A program made the translations under genes and the position numbers. A stretch of DNA of 64,000 nt, taken from positions 62,001 through 126,000 of the forward strand of contig JAUIAY010000005.1 in NCBI GenBank assembly GCA_030425285.1. The letters are read 5' to 3'. The number at the start of each line of letters is the position of its first letter. Position 1 is the stretch's first letter. Below, piece by piece: positions 24,304-33,800 of this stretch. Below the pieces are notes generated by a model, which did not search any database, was not told the DNA's origin, and was given only the letters and a program-made list of their open reading frames with translations. The stretch comes from Bacteroidia bacterium (lineage in GTDB: Bacteria; Bacteroidota; Bacteroidia; Flavobacteriales; Flavobacteriaceae).

Positions 24304-24421
24304 CAGTAATAATTCGCAACTCTCACAGTTGTAAGTTATTAATTCTTCAAAAAACATAAGATCAATTTTTCTTCGGAATTATTCAACTTAAATTATTTAA
24401 CAAAACATTCAATATACATCA

Positions 24422-26023
24422 ATGTTTGAAATAGCTCAATTAAAAGAAATGAAACTTCCTGAACTACAGGAAATTGCACAAAAATTAAAGGTGTCCAAGT
24501 ACCGTTCTTTAAAAAAACTGGATTTAGTCTACCAAATTCTTGATCATCAAGCTGCTAATCCAAAAGCAGTAAAAGAAGTAGTCAGCACCGACAAACCTGA
24601 TGAAAAGACAACCGAATCAAAACCAGCTCAAAAACGTCCTAGACAACGCGTTCAAAAGAAACAAACCAATTCTAACCAAAAACCTGAACCTACTGAACCT
24701 AAAGGAAACCCTGCAAATAATACTTCAAATCAAAAGCAGGAGTCTAACCAAAAACAGGAAACAGAAAAAAACAAACCTCAAGACGACAAGAAAAAAGACA
24801 ATCGCCAAAAGAGGGACAACAATAAAGGAAACTCCAACAATAACAATAATAATGGGAGTAACGGGAATAAGGATAACCGAAACCGTTACCGAGAACCAGA
24901 TTTTGAGTTCGATGCCATTATACAAAGTGAAGGTGTGTTGGACATTATGCAGGATGGATATGGTTTCTTAAGATCTTCTGATTACAACTACCTATCTTCT
25001 CCAGATGACATATATGTATCTCAATCACAAATCCGTTTGTTCGGATTGAAAAAGGGCGATACTGTATTAGGAAATGTAAGACCTCCAAAAGAGGGCGAAA
25101 AGTATTTCCCACTTATAAAAGTCAATAAAATTAATGGTCAAAAGCCTGAAGTAGTCAGAGACCGTGTGGCCTTTGAGCATTTAACACCGCTTTTCCCAAA
25201 AGAGAAGTTCAATATTGCAGAAAAACAAAGCACCATTTCAACTAGAATTATGGATTTGTTTTCACCTATTGGAAAAGGTCAGCGTGGTATGATTGTATCG
25301 CAACCTAAAACTGGTAAAACCATGTTGCTTAAGGATGTTGCCAATGCTATTGCAGCCAATCATCCTGAAGTATATTTAATGATTTTACTAATTGACGAAA
25401 GACCTGAAGAGGTTACCGATATGCAGCGAAATGTAAGAGGTGAAGTTATTTCTTCAACTTTTGACAAGGAAGCTCATGAGCATGTTAAAATTGCTGATAT
25501 CGTTTTAGAAAAGGCAAAAAGATTGGTAGAGTGTGGTCACGATGTAGTTATTCTTTTGGATTCAATCACACGTTTGGCTAGAGCTTACAATACGGTTCAA
25601 CCAGCTTCTGGTAAAATTTTAAGCGGTGGTGTTGATGCCAATGCTCTACACAAACCAAAGCGTTTCTTTGGTGCTGCACGTAATATTGAAAATGGTGGTT
25701 CTTTGACCATTATTGCCACAGCGCTTACTGAAACCGGATCTAAAATGGATGAAGTTATTTTTGAAGAATTTAAAGGAACTGGTAATATGGAACTGCAATT
25801 AGATAGAAAAATATCTAACCGTCGTATTTTCCCTGCTATAGACCTAACTTCTTCAAGTACGCGTCGTGATGACCTATTATTAGATGAAAATACAATTCAA
25901 CGTATGTGGGTTATGAGAAAATATCTAGCAGATATGAACCCAGTTGAAGCTATGGAGTTTATCAATGATCGCTTTAAACAAACCAGAAACAATGAAGAAT
26001 TCTTAATTTCCATGAATGGTTAA
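24422..26023 (+). CDS. rho: transcription termination factor Rho
   Basis: Hexameric RNA helicase that ends transcription. It is 533 residues against about 420 in E. coli. Order: N-terminal helix-extension-helix (1-48), a low-complexity insertion rich in Lys, Asn, Gln and Glu (about 50-160, with runs of Asn), the RNA-binding cold-shock-like domain starting [14 protein letters not shown], and the ATPase core with Walker A PKTGKTM near 298 and Walker [15 protein letters not shown]. Such insertions are typical of Bacteroidota Rho. A strong terminator follows. No neighbour shares its transcript. Confidence 0.96.
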   Translation: MFEIAQLKEMKLPELQEIAQKLKVSKYRSLKKLDLVYQILDHQAANPKAVKEVVSTDKPDEKTTESKPAQKRPRQRVQKKQTNSNQKPEPTEPKGNPANNTSNQKQESNQKQETEKNKPQDDKKKDNRQKRDNNKGNSNNNNNNGSNGNKDNRNRYREPDFEFDAIIQSEGVLDIMQDGYGFLRSSDYNYLSSPDDIYVSQSQIRLFGLKKGDTVLGNVRPPKEGEKYFPLIKVNKINGQKPEVVRDRVAFEHLTPLFPKEKFNIAEKQSTISTRIMDLFSPIGKGQRGMIVSQPKTGKTMLLKDVANAIAANHPEVYLMILLIDERPEEVTDMQRNVRGEVISSTFDKEAHEHVKIADIVLEKAKRLVECGHDVVILLDSITRLARAYNTVQPASGKILSGGVDANALHKPKRFFGAARNIENGGSLTIIATALTETGSKMDEVIFEEFKGTGNMELQLDRKISNRRIFPAIDLTSSSTRRDDLLLDENTIQRMWVMRKYLADMNPVEAMEFINDRFKQTRNNEEFLISMNG

Positions 26024-26048
26024 GAACTGATTTCATAATTTAATAAAT

Positions 26049-26081
26049 AAAAATGCCTTGAATATTTTCAAGGCATTTTTT
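26049..26081 (+). terminator. terminator of rho
   Basis: Stem AAATGCCTTGAA (26051-26062) / TTCAAGGCATTT (26067-26078), loop TATT, six T at the end. Confidence 0.85.
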
Positions 26082-26107
26082 GTTGAAAAGATTTAGATTT
26101 ATTTCAT

Positions 26108-26140
26108 AAAAAAAGCTCCTCAAAAATGAGAAGCTTTTTT
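26108..26140 (-). terminator. terminator of rpsT
   Basis: Stem AGCTCCTCA (26114-26122) with TGAGAAGCT (26127-26135), loop of four A. The single C-A mismatch on the plus strand becomes a G-U pair on the minus strand, where a run of T follows, so it is oriented for rpsT. Confidence 0.75.
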
Positions 26141-26161
26141 GATATTATTATGTTTCACTTC

Positions 26162-26413
26162 TTACAAAGACGCTACATGCTTTGCTAAACCAGACTTAAG
26201 GTTAGCCGCTTTGTTATTGTGAATGATATTCTTTTTAGCTAATTTATCAATCATAGAAGACACAGAAACCAATAATTCTTCAGCCTCTTTCTTATCACTC
26301 ATTTCACGTAATTTCTTAATTGCATTACGAGTGGTTTTGTGCTTATATCTGTTTCTTAAGCGCTTCGCTTCGCTGCTTCTAATTCTTTTTAACGCTGACT
26401 TATGATTTGCCAT
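26162..26413 (-). CDS. rpsT: 30S ribosomal protein S20
   Basis: An 83-residue, strongly basic 16S rRNA-binding protein. The N-terminus MANHKSALKRIRSSEAKRLR and the KNIIHNNKAANLKSGLAKHV end are typical of S20. Its start is only 24 bases after the 3' end of tRNA-Glu on the same strand, and the promoter lies upstream of the tRNA, so its mRNA is probably freed by tRNA 3' processing. Confidence 0.96.
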   Translation of the reverse strand: MANHKSALKRIRSSEAKRLRNRYKHKTTRNAIKKLREMSDKKEAEELLVSVSSMIDKLAKKNIIHNNKAANLKSGLAKHVASL

Positions 26414-26437
26414 TTGTTCTTTTTATTATTAAAAATG

Positions 26438-26509
26438 TAGCCCGTAGGGGAATCGAACCCCTCTTACCAGGATGAAAACCTGGCGTCCTAGCCGATAGAC
26501 GAACGGGCC
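26438..26509 (-). tRNA. tRNA-Glu (anticodon TTC)
   Basis: A 72-base cloverleaf on the minus strand: acceptor GGCCCGT / ACGGGCT with discriminator A, anticodon stem CCAGG / CCTGG around loop TTTTCAT (anticodon TTC), and T arm GAGGGG TTCGATT CCCCT. CCA is not encoded. It lies between a good promoter and rpsT. Confidence 0.94.
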
Positions 26510-26526
26510 ATTTGGTTTTGAGTGCG

Positions 26527-26558
26527 CAAATATAAATTTAAAAACTCATACTTGCAAT
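26527..26558 (-). promoter_or_regulatory. promoter of the tRNA-Glu - rpsT unit
   Basis: Minus strand: ATTG (26555-26558), 20-base spacer, TATATTTG (26527-26534). The predicted start of transcription is about 10 bases before the tRNA 5' end. No other promoter is visible in the 24 bases between tRNA and rpsT. Confidence 0.65.
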
Positions 26559-26658
26559 ACTTTTCAAATAACTCTCAATGTTTCCATTGCGGATGCAAAA
26601 ATACAACTATTTTTAAATGTTGCAATAACTTAATAATCTTTTTTTGAAAAAATTTTAT

Positions 26659-28137
26659 TTAGTAGGCTTTTGCAAACAAAACCCGCTGTTTTGAAGGGTT
26701 TCCTGAATATACACAAATACCTTCTTCCAGTTTAGAATCCATTGGAATACATCTAATGGTGGCTTTTGTGAGTTCTTTTATCTTGTTTTCTGTCTCTGCG
26801 GTTCCATCCCAATGCGCTGAAATAAAGCCTCCTTTAGTTTCCAAAACCTGCTTGAATGTTTCAAAATTATCCACTTCAGTAATATGACTGTCTCGATATT
26901 GAAGCGCTTTGGAATAAAGTGTGTTTTGAATTTCATCCATTAAACCAACAACTTTTGAAGTTAAATCATCAATGGCTATAACTTCTTTGGTCAATGTATC
27001 CCTTCTAGCCAATTCAACTGTTCCATTTTCCAAATCCTTTGGACCAATAGCAATCCTTAAAGGAACTCCTTGTAACTCATGTTGCGCAAATTTAGCTCCA
27101 GGTCTAACGGTATCACGATTATCATATTTCACAGATACGCCTTTTGAACGCAACTCACCTATTATTATATCTGCCAGTTTGGAAATAGCTTCAAATTGTT
27201 CTTCCGATTTATAGATAGGCACAATAACAACTTGGTTTGGCGCCAAATTTGGAGGCAATACCAATCCGTTATCATCACTATGTGTCATAATCAAAGCACC
27301 CATTAGCCTTGTAGAAACACCCCAAGACGTCGCCCACACATAATCTTGCTTTCCTTCTTTATTGGCAAATTTCACATCAAATGCTTTAGCAAAATTCTGC
27401 CCTAAAAAATGAGAGGTTCCAGCTTGTAGTGCTTTACCATCTTGCATCAATGCCTCAATACAATACGTTTCAACTGCTCCAGCAAATCGTTCGCTTTCAG
27501 TTTTGATACCTTTAACAACAGGAATCGCCATAAAGTTTTCTACAAACGTCGCATAAACATTATTCATTAATTCGGCTTCTTTTATAGCTTCCGTTTCTGT
27601 CGCATGAGCCGTGTGACCCTCTTGCCATAAAAACTCTGCAGTTCTTAAGAATAAACGAGTTCGCATTTCCCAACGCACCACGTTTGCCCATTGGTTTACA
27701 AGTATAGGCAAATCTCTATAGGATTGAATCCATCCTTTATAAGTATTCCAAATGATGGCTTCACTTGTTGGTCTAACAACCAACTCCTCTTCTAATTTCG
27801 CCTCAGGATCTACTCGCAATTTACCTTTGTTATCAGGATCGTTTTGCAATCTATAATGCGTAACAATCGCACATTCTTTTGCAAAACCTTCCGCATTTTT
27901 CTCTTCAGCCTCAAACAAGCTTTTAGGTACAAAAAGTGGAAAATAAGCATTTTGATGGCCTGTTTCCTTAAACATTCTATCTAATTCTGACTGAATTTTC
28001 TCCCAAATAGCGAATCCGTAAGGCTTAATAACCATACAACCACGCACGGCGGAATTCTCCGCCATATCAGCCTTTACAACCAATTCGTTGTACCATTTTG
28101 AGTAATCCTCTGCTCTACTTGTAAGTTTTTTGCTCAT
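26659..28137 (-). CDS. proS: prolyl-tRNA synthetase (short, archaeal/eukaryote-like type)
   Basis: Charges tRNA-Pro. It is 492 residues and lacks the editing insertion of the longer bacterial type, as usual in Bacteroidota. Class II motifs are visible: motif 2 region [20 protein letters not shown] near residue 146-165, LWQEGHTAH after it, and [19 protein letters not shown] as motif 3 near 272-290. The C-terminal domain ends [19 protein letters not shown]. The ATG at 28137 is the first good start. Single gene, divergent from the lipoprotein gene at 28238. Confidence 0.95.
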   Translation of the reverse strand: MSKKLTSRAEDYSKWYNELVVKADMAENSAVRGCMVIKPYGFAIWEKIQSELDRMFKETGHQNAYFPLFVPKSLFEAEEKNAEGFAKECAIVTHYRLQNDPDNKGKLRVDPEAKLEEELVVRPTSEAIIWNTYKGWIQSYRDLPILVNQWANVVRWEMRTRLFLRTAEFLWQEGHTAHATETEAIKEAELMNNVYATFVENFMAIPVVKGIKTESERFAGAVETYCIEALMQDGKALQAGTSHFLGQNFAKAFDVKFANKEGKQDYVWATSWGVSTRLMGALIMTHSDDNGLVLPPNLAPNQVVIVPIYKSEEQFEAISKLADIIIGELRSKGVSVKYDNRDTVRPGAKFAQHELQGVPLRIAIGPKDLENGTVELARRDTLTKEVIAIDDLTSKVVGLMDEIQNTLYSKALQYRDSHITEVDNFETFKQVLETKGGFISAHWDGTAETENKIKELTKATIRCIPMDSKLEEGICVYSGNPSKQRVLFAKAY

Positions 28138-28201
28138 ATACAGGGTTTTGGCATAAATATTGTGACTATGTTAAATATAAAAATAGTTCAGCAAAACTAA
28201 C

Positions 28202-28209
28202 TATTTTTG
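28202..28209 (+). promoter_or_regulatory. -7 promoter element of the Gly/Tyr-rich lipoprotein gene
   Basis: TATTTTTG, perfect -7 match, 28 bases before the ATG at 28238; -33 element unclear. Confidence 0.4.
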
Positions 28210-28237
28210 AAATGTCCAACAATTAAAATTGCTAGTT

Positions 28238-29209
28238 ATGACTTTTAAAAATTACACTTTCATAAAAACGCCAATGCTATTAATTGGTTCTTTCTTTATA
28301 CTAGCATCATGTGGTACTTATCAAAATGTACCAGACAATGATGGAATTTACGGATCAACTCAAATTCCTGCAGAACATCAGGATGATGTAGTGGTTGTAT
28401 CTGGTAACCAAAATTCAAGTAATACCTATTATAAAAATTACTTCAAGGAAAAAGCAGACGAATACGATATTTACACACAGGATGAAGTCTTCACTGATGT
28501 AGATGACTACTCTAGTGAATATAGAGAAGAATCTGATTCCACTTACGTTGACTACAACCAATATGCTGGTTGGGGTCAGGAAAATAGCAACGTCTCTATA
28601 AATGTTTATTCTGGCTTTAATTACGGATGGAACTATGGCTGGGGTTGGAACGCTGGCTGGGGCTGGGGCTACCCTTATTATGGCTGGGGATATCCAAACT
28701 ATGGTTGGGGATATCCTGGTTTAGGTTGGGCTTATTGCCCGCCATACTATGGAGGCGGCTACTACAGTCCATACTACAGAAACAGTGTTGCATACACCAA
28801 TGGTAGACGTGGGAGTATGTATATGGGAAGATCAAGCAGATATACTACTAATAGCAGTTCTTATTTAGGACGTAGTGTTGGCCGAAGAACCAATACAACA
28901 ACTAGAAACTACAATAGTACTGGAAGACCAAATGCTAATTACAACTCTTCAGGAAAACCTAGAGTAAGGTCAAACAGATCGGAATCAAATCCTACTATTA
29001 ATTCAACGGGAAGACCAAGAACCCAAACAACAAAACCAACTCGAACTAGAACGCGTTCAAATAACACAAGTACGCCAAGAGTGAGAACTACAACACCTAG
29101 TACTAGAAGTTACAATTCAACTCCAAGTAGAAGTTATTCTTCTCCCTCAAGAGGAAGCTCTTCTATGGGTAGAAGTTCTGGAGGCGGTGGCCGAAGAGGC
29201 GGTTTTTAA
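28238..29209 (+). CDS. Gly/Tyr/Trp-rich lipoprotein with Arg/Ser/Thr tail
   Basis: A 323-residue lipoprotein (lipobox ILASC near residue 25). Residues about 110-180 are extremely rich in Gly, Tyr, Trp and Pro, with the unit WGYP repeated. Residues about 190-323 are Arg/Ser/Thr/Asn-rich and end in GGGGRRGGF. The sequence looks disordered and sticky, which is unusual for a lipoprotein. I know no function. Its stop is 18 bases before the FadL-type porin gene on the same strand, so they probably act together in the outer membrane. The ATG at 28238 is preferred over a TTG at 28229. Confidence 0.75.
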   Translation: MTFKNYTFIKTPMLLIGSFFILASCGTYQNVPDNDGIYGSTQIPAEHQDDVVVVSGNQNSSNTYYKNYFKEKADEYDIYTQDEVFTDVDDYSSEYREESDSTYVDYNQYAGWGQENSNVSINVYSGFNYGWNYGWGWNAGWGWGYPYYGWGYPNYGWGYPGLGWAYCPPYYGGGYYSPYYRNSVAYTNGRRGSMYMGRSSRYTTNSSSYLGRSVGRRTNTTTRNYNSTGRPNANYNSSGKPRVRSNRSESNPTINSTGRPRTQTTKPTRTRTRSNNTSTPRVRTTTPSTRSYNSTPSRSYSSPSRGSSSMGRSSGGGGRRGGF

Positions 29210-29227
29210 AATTATAAAAAATTGTAT

Positions 29228-30751
29228 ATGAAAAAAGTATTTTTGCTGGCTATAATAGCCATAACATCGACTATAGCCCATGCTCAAGACATTACTGATG
29301 CGTTAAGATATTCGGAAGACAACATTCAAGGCACGGCCAGATTTAGAGGTTTAAGTGGTGCATTTGGTGCTTTGGGCGGCGATATGAGTGCTGTAAATAT
29401 TAATCCTGCAGGATCGGCTGTCTTTAATTCCAGTCACATTTCGCTTTCGCTGTCAAATTTAGAGACTAAAAATGAAACCCAATACTACAATGGTATGGCA
29501 AGTTCAAAAAATTCAAATATTGACTTAAACCAAACGGGAGCTGCCTTTATCTTTAACAATAGAAATGCCAATTCTTCCTGGAAGAAATTCGCCATAAGTG
29601 TGGCTTACGATAAAATTCAGGATTATGACAACTATTGGTACGCAGCCGGAACCAATCCGAACAATTCTATTGATAGTTACTTTTTAAATTATGCTAACGG
29701 ATTACGATTGGATGAAATTTCCGCTTTTCCTAACGAAACTTATTCTCAAGCCTATTCTGCGATTGGAAGCGACTTTGGCTATGGCAACCAACAAGCATTT
29801 TTAGGATATGAATCTTATATTCTTGAACCTATAAATGATACCGATGATAATACAGCCTATACTTCAAATATTGGCCCTGGCAGCTACTATCAAGACTACA
29901 GCTATGCTTCAACTGGTTATAATGGTAAATTTACGGTTAATGCTGCCACACAATTTGGAGAGCGTGTGTATTTAGGTTTGAACCTAAACTCGCATTTCAT
30001 TAATTTTGAGCGATCAACCTATCTGTTTGAAAGTAATGACAATCAAAACTCTCTGGTCAGTCAAGTCAGATTTGAAAATAATTTATTTACCGTAGGATCT
30101 GGTTTCTCTTTTCAATTAGGAACCATAGTTAAGATTACTGAACAGTTGAGAGCTGGATTTGCTTTTAATTCACCTACTTGGTATAATATTTCAGAAGAAA
30201 CTTCACAGAGCATCAGAACTTTGGTAGATGATAACGGCACCAACACTTCAGTAAACATAGATCCAAGAGTCATTAATATTTATCCAACTTACAGGCTACA
30301 AACACCAGGAAGAATAACAGGAAGTTTAGCTTATGTTATTGGAAAATATGGGCTGATTAGTTTTGATTATTCATTAAAGGATTATAGCAACAGTAAATTT
30401 AGACCAACTTCTGACAGGTATTTTAATGAGCAAAACAACATCATAAATAATAATTTAACCACAGCTTCAACCTTTAGAGTTGGTGCCGAGGCAAAAATTA
30501 ACCAGTTTAGTTTAAGAGGTGGTTATCGTTTTGAGGAAAGCCCCTATAAGAATGGAAGTACCGTAGGAGATTTATCTGGTTACTCAATTGGTGCTGGTTA
30601 TAATTTTGGAAATGTTATCCGATTAGATATCACATTTGATCAAACTAATCAAACCAATCAAACTTCTCTGTATAATATTGGCTTAACTGACGTTGCCAAT
30701 ATTGATGCTAAAAATTCCAACTTAACTTTTACGTTAAGTTTCAATATGTAA
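29228..30751 (+). CDS. OmpP1/FadL-family outer-membrane transport protein
   Basis: A 507-residue outer-membrane barrel. Residues 1-20 form a signal peptide (MKKVFLLAIIAITSTIAHAQ). The family block RFRGLSGAFGALGGDMSAV with NINPAGSAVF is at about residues 38-66, as in FadL-like transporters for hydrophobic compounds. Repeated amphipathic strands end in the terminal strand SNLTFTLSFNM. The ATG at 29228 directly precedes the signal peptide. It is the second gene after a low-complexity lipoprotein and is followed by a bidirectional terminator. Confidence 0.9.
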   Translation: MKKVFLLAIIAITSTIAHAQDITDALRYSEDNIQGTARFRGLSGAFGALGGDMSAVNINPAGSAVFNSSHISLSLSNLETKNETQYYNGMASSKNSNIDLNQTGAAFIFNNRNANSSWKKFAISVAYDKIQDYDNYWYAAGTNPNNSIDSYFLNYANGLRLDEISAFPNETYSQAYSAIGSDFGYGNQQAFLGYESYILEPINDTDDNTAYTSNIGPGSYYQDYSYASTGYNGKFTVNAATQFGERVYLGLNLNSHFINFERSTYLFESNDNQNSLVSQVRFENNLFTVGSGFSFQLGTIVKITEQLRAGFAFNSPTWYNISEETSQSIRTLVDDNGTNTSVNIDPRVINIYPTYRLQTPGRITGSLAYVIGKYGLISFDYSLKDYSNSKFRPTSDRYFNEQNNIINNNLTTASTFRVGAEAKINQFSLRGGYRFEESPYKNGSTVGDLSGYSIGAGYNFGNVIRLDITFDQTNQTNQTSLYNIGLTDVANIDAKNSNLTFTLSFNM

Positions 30752-30771
30752 CATAAAAGTTACTTCCCAAT

Positions 30772-30808
30772 AAAAAAGAAAAGCTCGGAATGTTCCGAGC
30801 TTTTTTTA
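30772..30808. terminator. bidirectional terminator between the porin and surface-protein genes
   Basis: Stem AAAAGCTCGGA (30779-30789) / TCCGAGCTTTT (30794-30804), loop ATGT, T-run to the right and A-run to the left. Confidence 0.82.
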
Positions 30809-30827
30809 TCATTATCAAACGTAAGCA

Positions 30828-33800
30828 TTACCGCTTTAAGGTGAAATGCGCTTGGAATTGTTTCATCGCATCATCGGCCGGTTCTCTGTAATCTACCGTA
30901 AACCAATAATCACTAGATGGTAATGGGTAACCGTTTAAAGTCCCATCCCAACCTTCACTTGATGGGCTTAATTGTTTCAACAGTTTGCCATACCTGTCAA
31001 AGATGTAGATCTTGGCATCCATCTGTGAACTAATCCCAGATATCTGCCAGGTGTCATTATCCCCATCGTTGTTTGGCGTAAAGAACAGCGGGTAGTCCAT
31101 AACCAAGACAGTGTCGCTCCCAATACCACAACCGTAGATATCTCTCACCTGTATAACATGCTCGCCAGGGGTAACATCCGTAAACGTATAGGTGTTGTCA
31201 TTGGGATCATTGCTCACCCAAGGACCATTGTCTATACTAAACTCAAAGGAGGCTGCTCCATTTCCTGAAGCAACAACCTGTATTACATTATTATCGGCAA
31301 AGGCTTCTGATACAACCGTGGCATCTACAGTTGGTGGTGAACTCTCCTCCACTACAACAGAAATGACGTTAAAGCACATGGTATCGATATCCGTGATGGT
31401 CACGATATGTGTCCCTGCCTGAACGGCCGTATAGCTCGAATCTATACTGACTATAACACCATTCGGGTCCTCCCATTCAAAAGTATACTCGGAAGTGCTC
31501 AATCCCGTGTCAATGGTCGGTGATCCAACAACCTCGGTGCCGTTAGAGTTGACACAGATGGTATACAACGGATCTGGCGTGAACACTGGAATTGGATTGA
31601 CTATCAGGTCAAATGTTATGATTGTATAACATCCCGTTCCTTCATCTGATGCATTATTTGGATCTCCTGTGTTTGTTACACGAACATAAATGGTCTGTGG
31701 TGTTTCTGTGTTAGTGTATGCTGTCTCATTCGATATAGCGTTTTCACCTGATTCTGCATCGGCCATCGTTTCGTGGTATGTGACTGTTTCATCAAAATCG
31801 TTCAGCATCAGACCTTCATTCTGGGTCAAGTCAAACTCTTCTTGCAGGTCGCCAGGGTTATTATCGTCACAAGTAATCAAATCTGGCAATACATCATTAG
31901 GCGTTGGCAAGGTGTTCACTACCAAAGTTAATGTGGTCATTGAAGAACAACTGGCTCCACTGGTAGTTTCTGTAACCGTTACAAAAATTGTTTGTGGATT
32001 GTGAGGCAATCCACCAACCGATGTGTTCTGATAAGACGTATCATTAGAAATTGGATTGTTTGGAATATCGGCCATTGTTTCAAAATAATTCACACTCAAT
32101 GTCACATCGCCTCCAGTGTATGAATCATTTTGGGTTGTCAGATCAAAAATGGCATATCCATCATTGTCATTGGAATCATCACATATTTCAAAGATACCGT
32201 CCTCTGCTTCTGTAGGGATGACCGGTAATGGGTTCACCATCAAATCAAACTGGCCTACCTTGGTACAGCCGTTTGCTCCTTCCAACCGGACATAAATAGT
32301 CGTATTCCCCGAGACATAATCCGATAATTGGGGGGCTACTATTGGATTGGCTCCAGGTGTTGCCTCTGCATCTGCCAATGTCTCGTGGTAAGTAAGGATA
32401 TAGTCTACAGGATTTTGTGTACCGTAAATGGTAGCGTCCATGGTTGTCAAATCAAACGACGCTGTACCATCAAAATCGTCATCACAAACAACATAAGGGT
32501 CAATGGATGTTGGTATTTCAGGGGATGGCTCTACAATTAGTGGAAGCTCTAAAACTGTTGGACAATCTGAACCTGTTGCAAAAGTAACCCTAACATATAC
32601 TATCTGATTTGCTACATTTGAAATCATATCATCTAATGGGTTAGCCCCAATTATAGCAGTCTGTTCAGTTAAGTGAAAACTTACAACAAGTGTTGGATCT
32701 ATTGCTAAAATTTCATCCCTAGTAGTAGACAAATCAAAACTTGCTAAATTATCATTATCAACATCGCATTCATGTAAAGGAGTAGGTGCAGCCACATCAG
32801 GTCCATTCGTTACATTTAACAACATGGTCGTAGTCGTGTAACATCCCGTGTTGGAATCCTCAACTCTGATGTATACTGTTTCACCATCGGTTCCTACATA
32901 GGCCGTATCTGAAGGAGATACTTCAGGAGTACCATTCTGGGCATCCGTTAAATTATTATGGTAAGTAACTATATAGTTAGAGTTATTGCCTGTTACTTCA
33001 TCATTTTTAACAGTCAAGTCCATTACAGTCATCCCATCCATAACATCGTCCTCACAAACAACTAATGGGGTTGGATCTACTATTGTTGGGATTGGCAATA
33101 CCGTGACATCTTGTGTAGAACTGCCACTACAAATTCCTATTACTTCGTATTGTACCGTAAAAGTTTCTCCTGGCAATCCTCCAGTCACTTCTCCAGTAGT
33201 TGGATTGATTGAAACTGGTGCTCCTGGATCTGGATTTAAAGTAAATGTTCCTCCTACATCTCCAGTTACAGTAGCAAACCCTCCATCACAAGTAGCTGTC
33301 ATCGTAAAAGCTGTATCCGCTTCAGTTAAGACTGTTACATCTTGAGTTGTATTTGCTGGACATACACCTGAAGTAGTATACTCAACAGTATATGTAACTC
33401 CTCCTGTGCCACCAGTTACAATTCCTGTATCTGGTGTAACCGTTGTACCATCACCTGGATTAGGATTTAATGTAAACGTACCGCCTAAATCACCTATTAT
33501 GGTAGCAATACCACCATCACAAGTCGCTGCCATAGTAAAACTCGCATCTTCTGCCGGCAATACTGTCACTGTTTGAGTATTACTCATTGGGCACGCTCCA
33601 TTTGTTGTGTATTCAACTGTATAGGTTGTTCCCGGTGTTCCACCCATAACAGTTCCAGATCCATCAACTGTTGTTCCGTCTCCTGGATCAGGATTCAATG
33701 CGAATGAGCCACCTGTTGTTCCTGTAATAGTTGCTGTACCGCCATCACAGGTAGCAGCCATGGTAAAGCTCGGGTCATCCTCTGACAATACCGTAACTGT

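Noticed and set aside
24600-24971. Open frame of 123 codons inside rho in another frame
   Set aside because: It arises from the Asn/Lys-rich insertion of rho and ends soon after; the rho frame is conserved.
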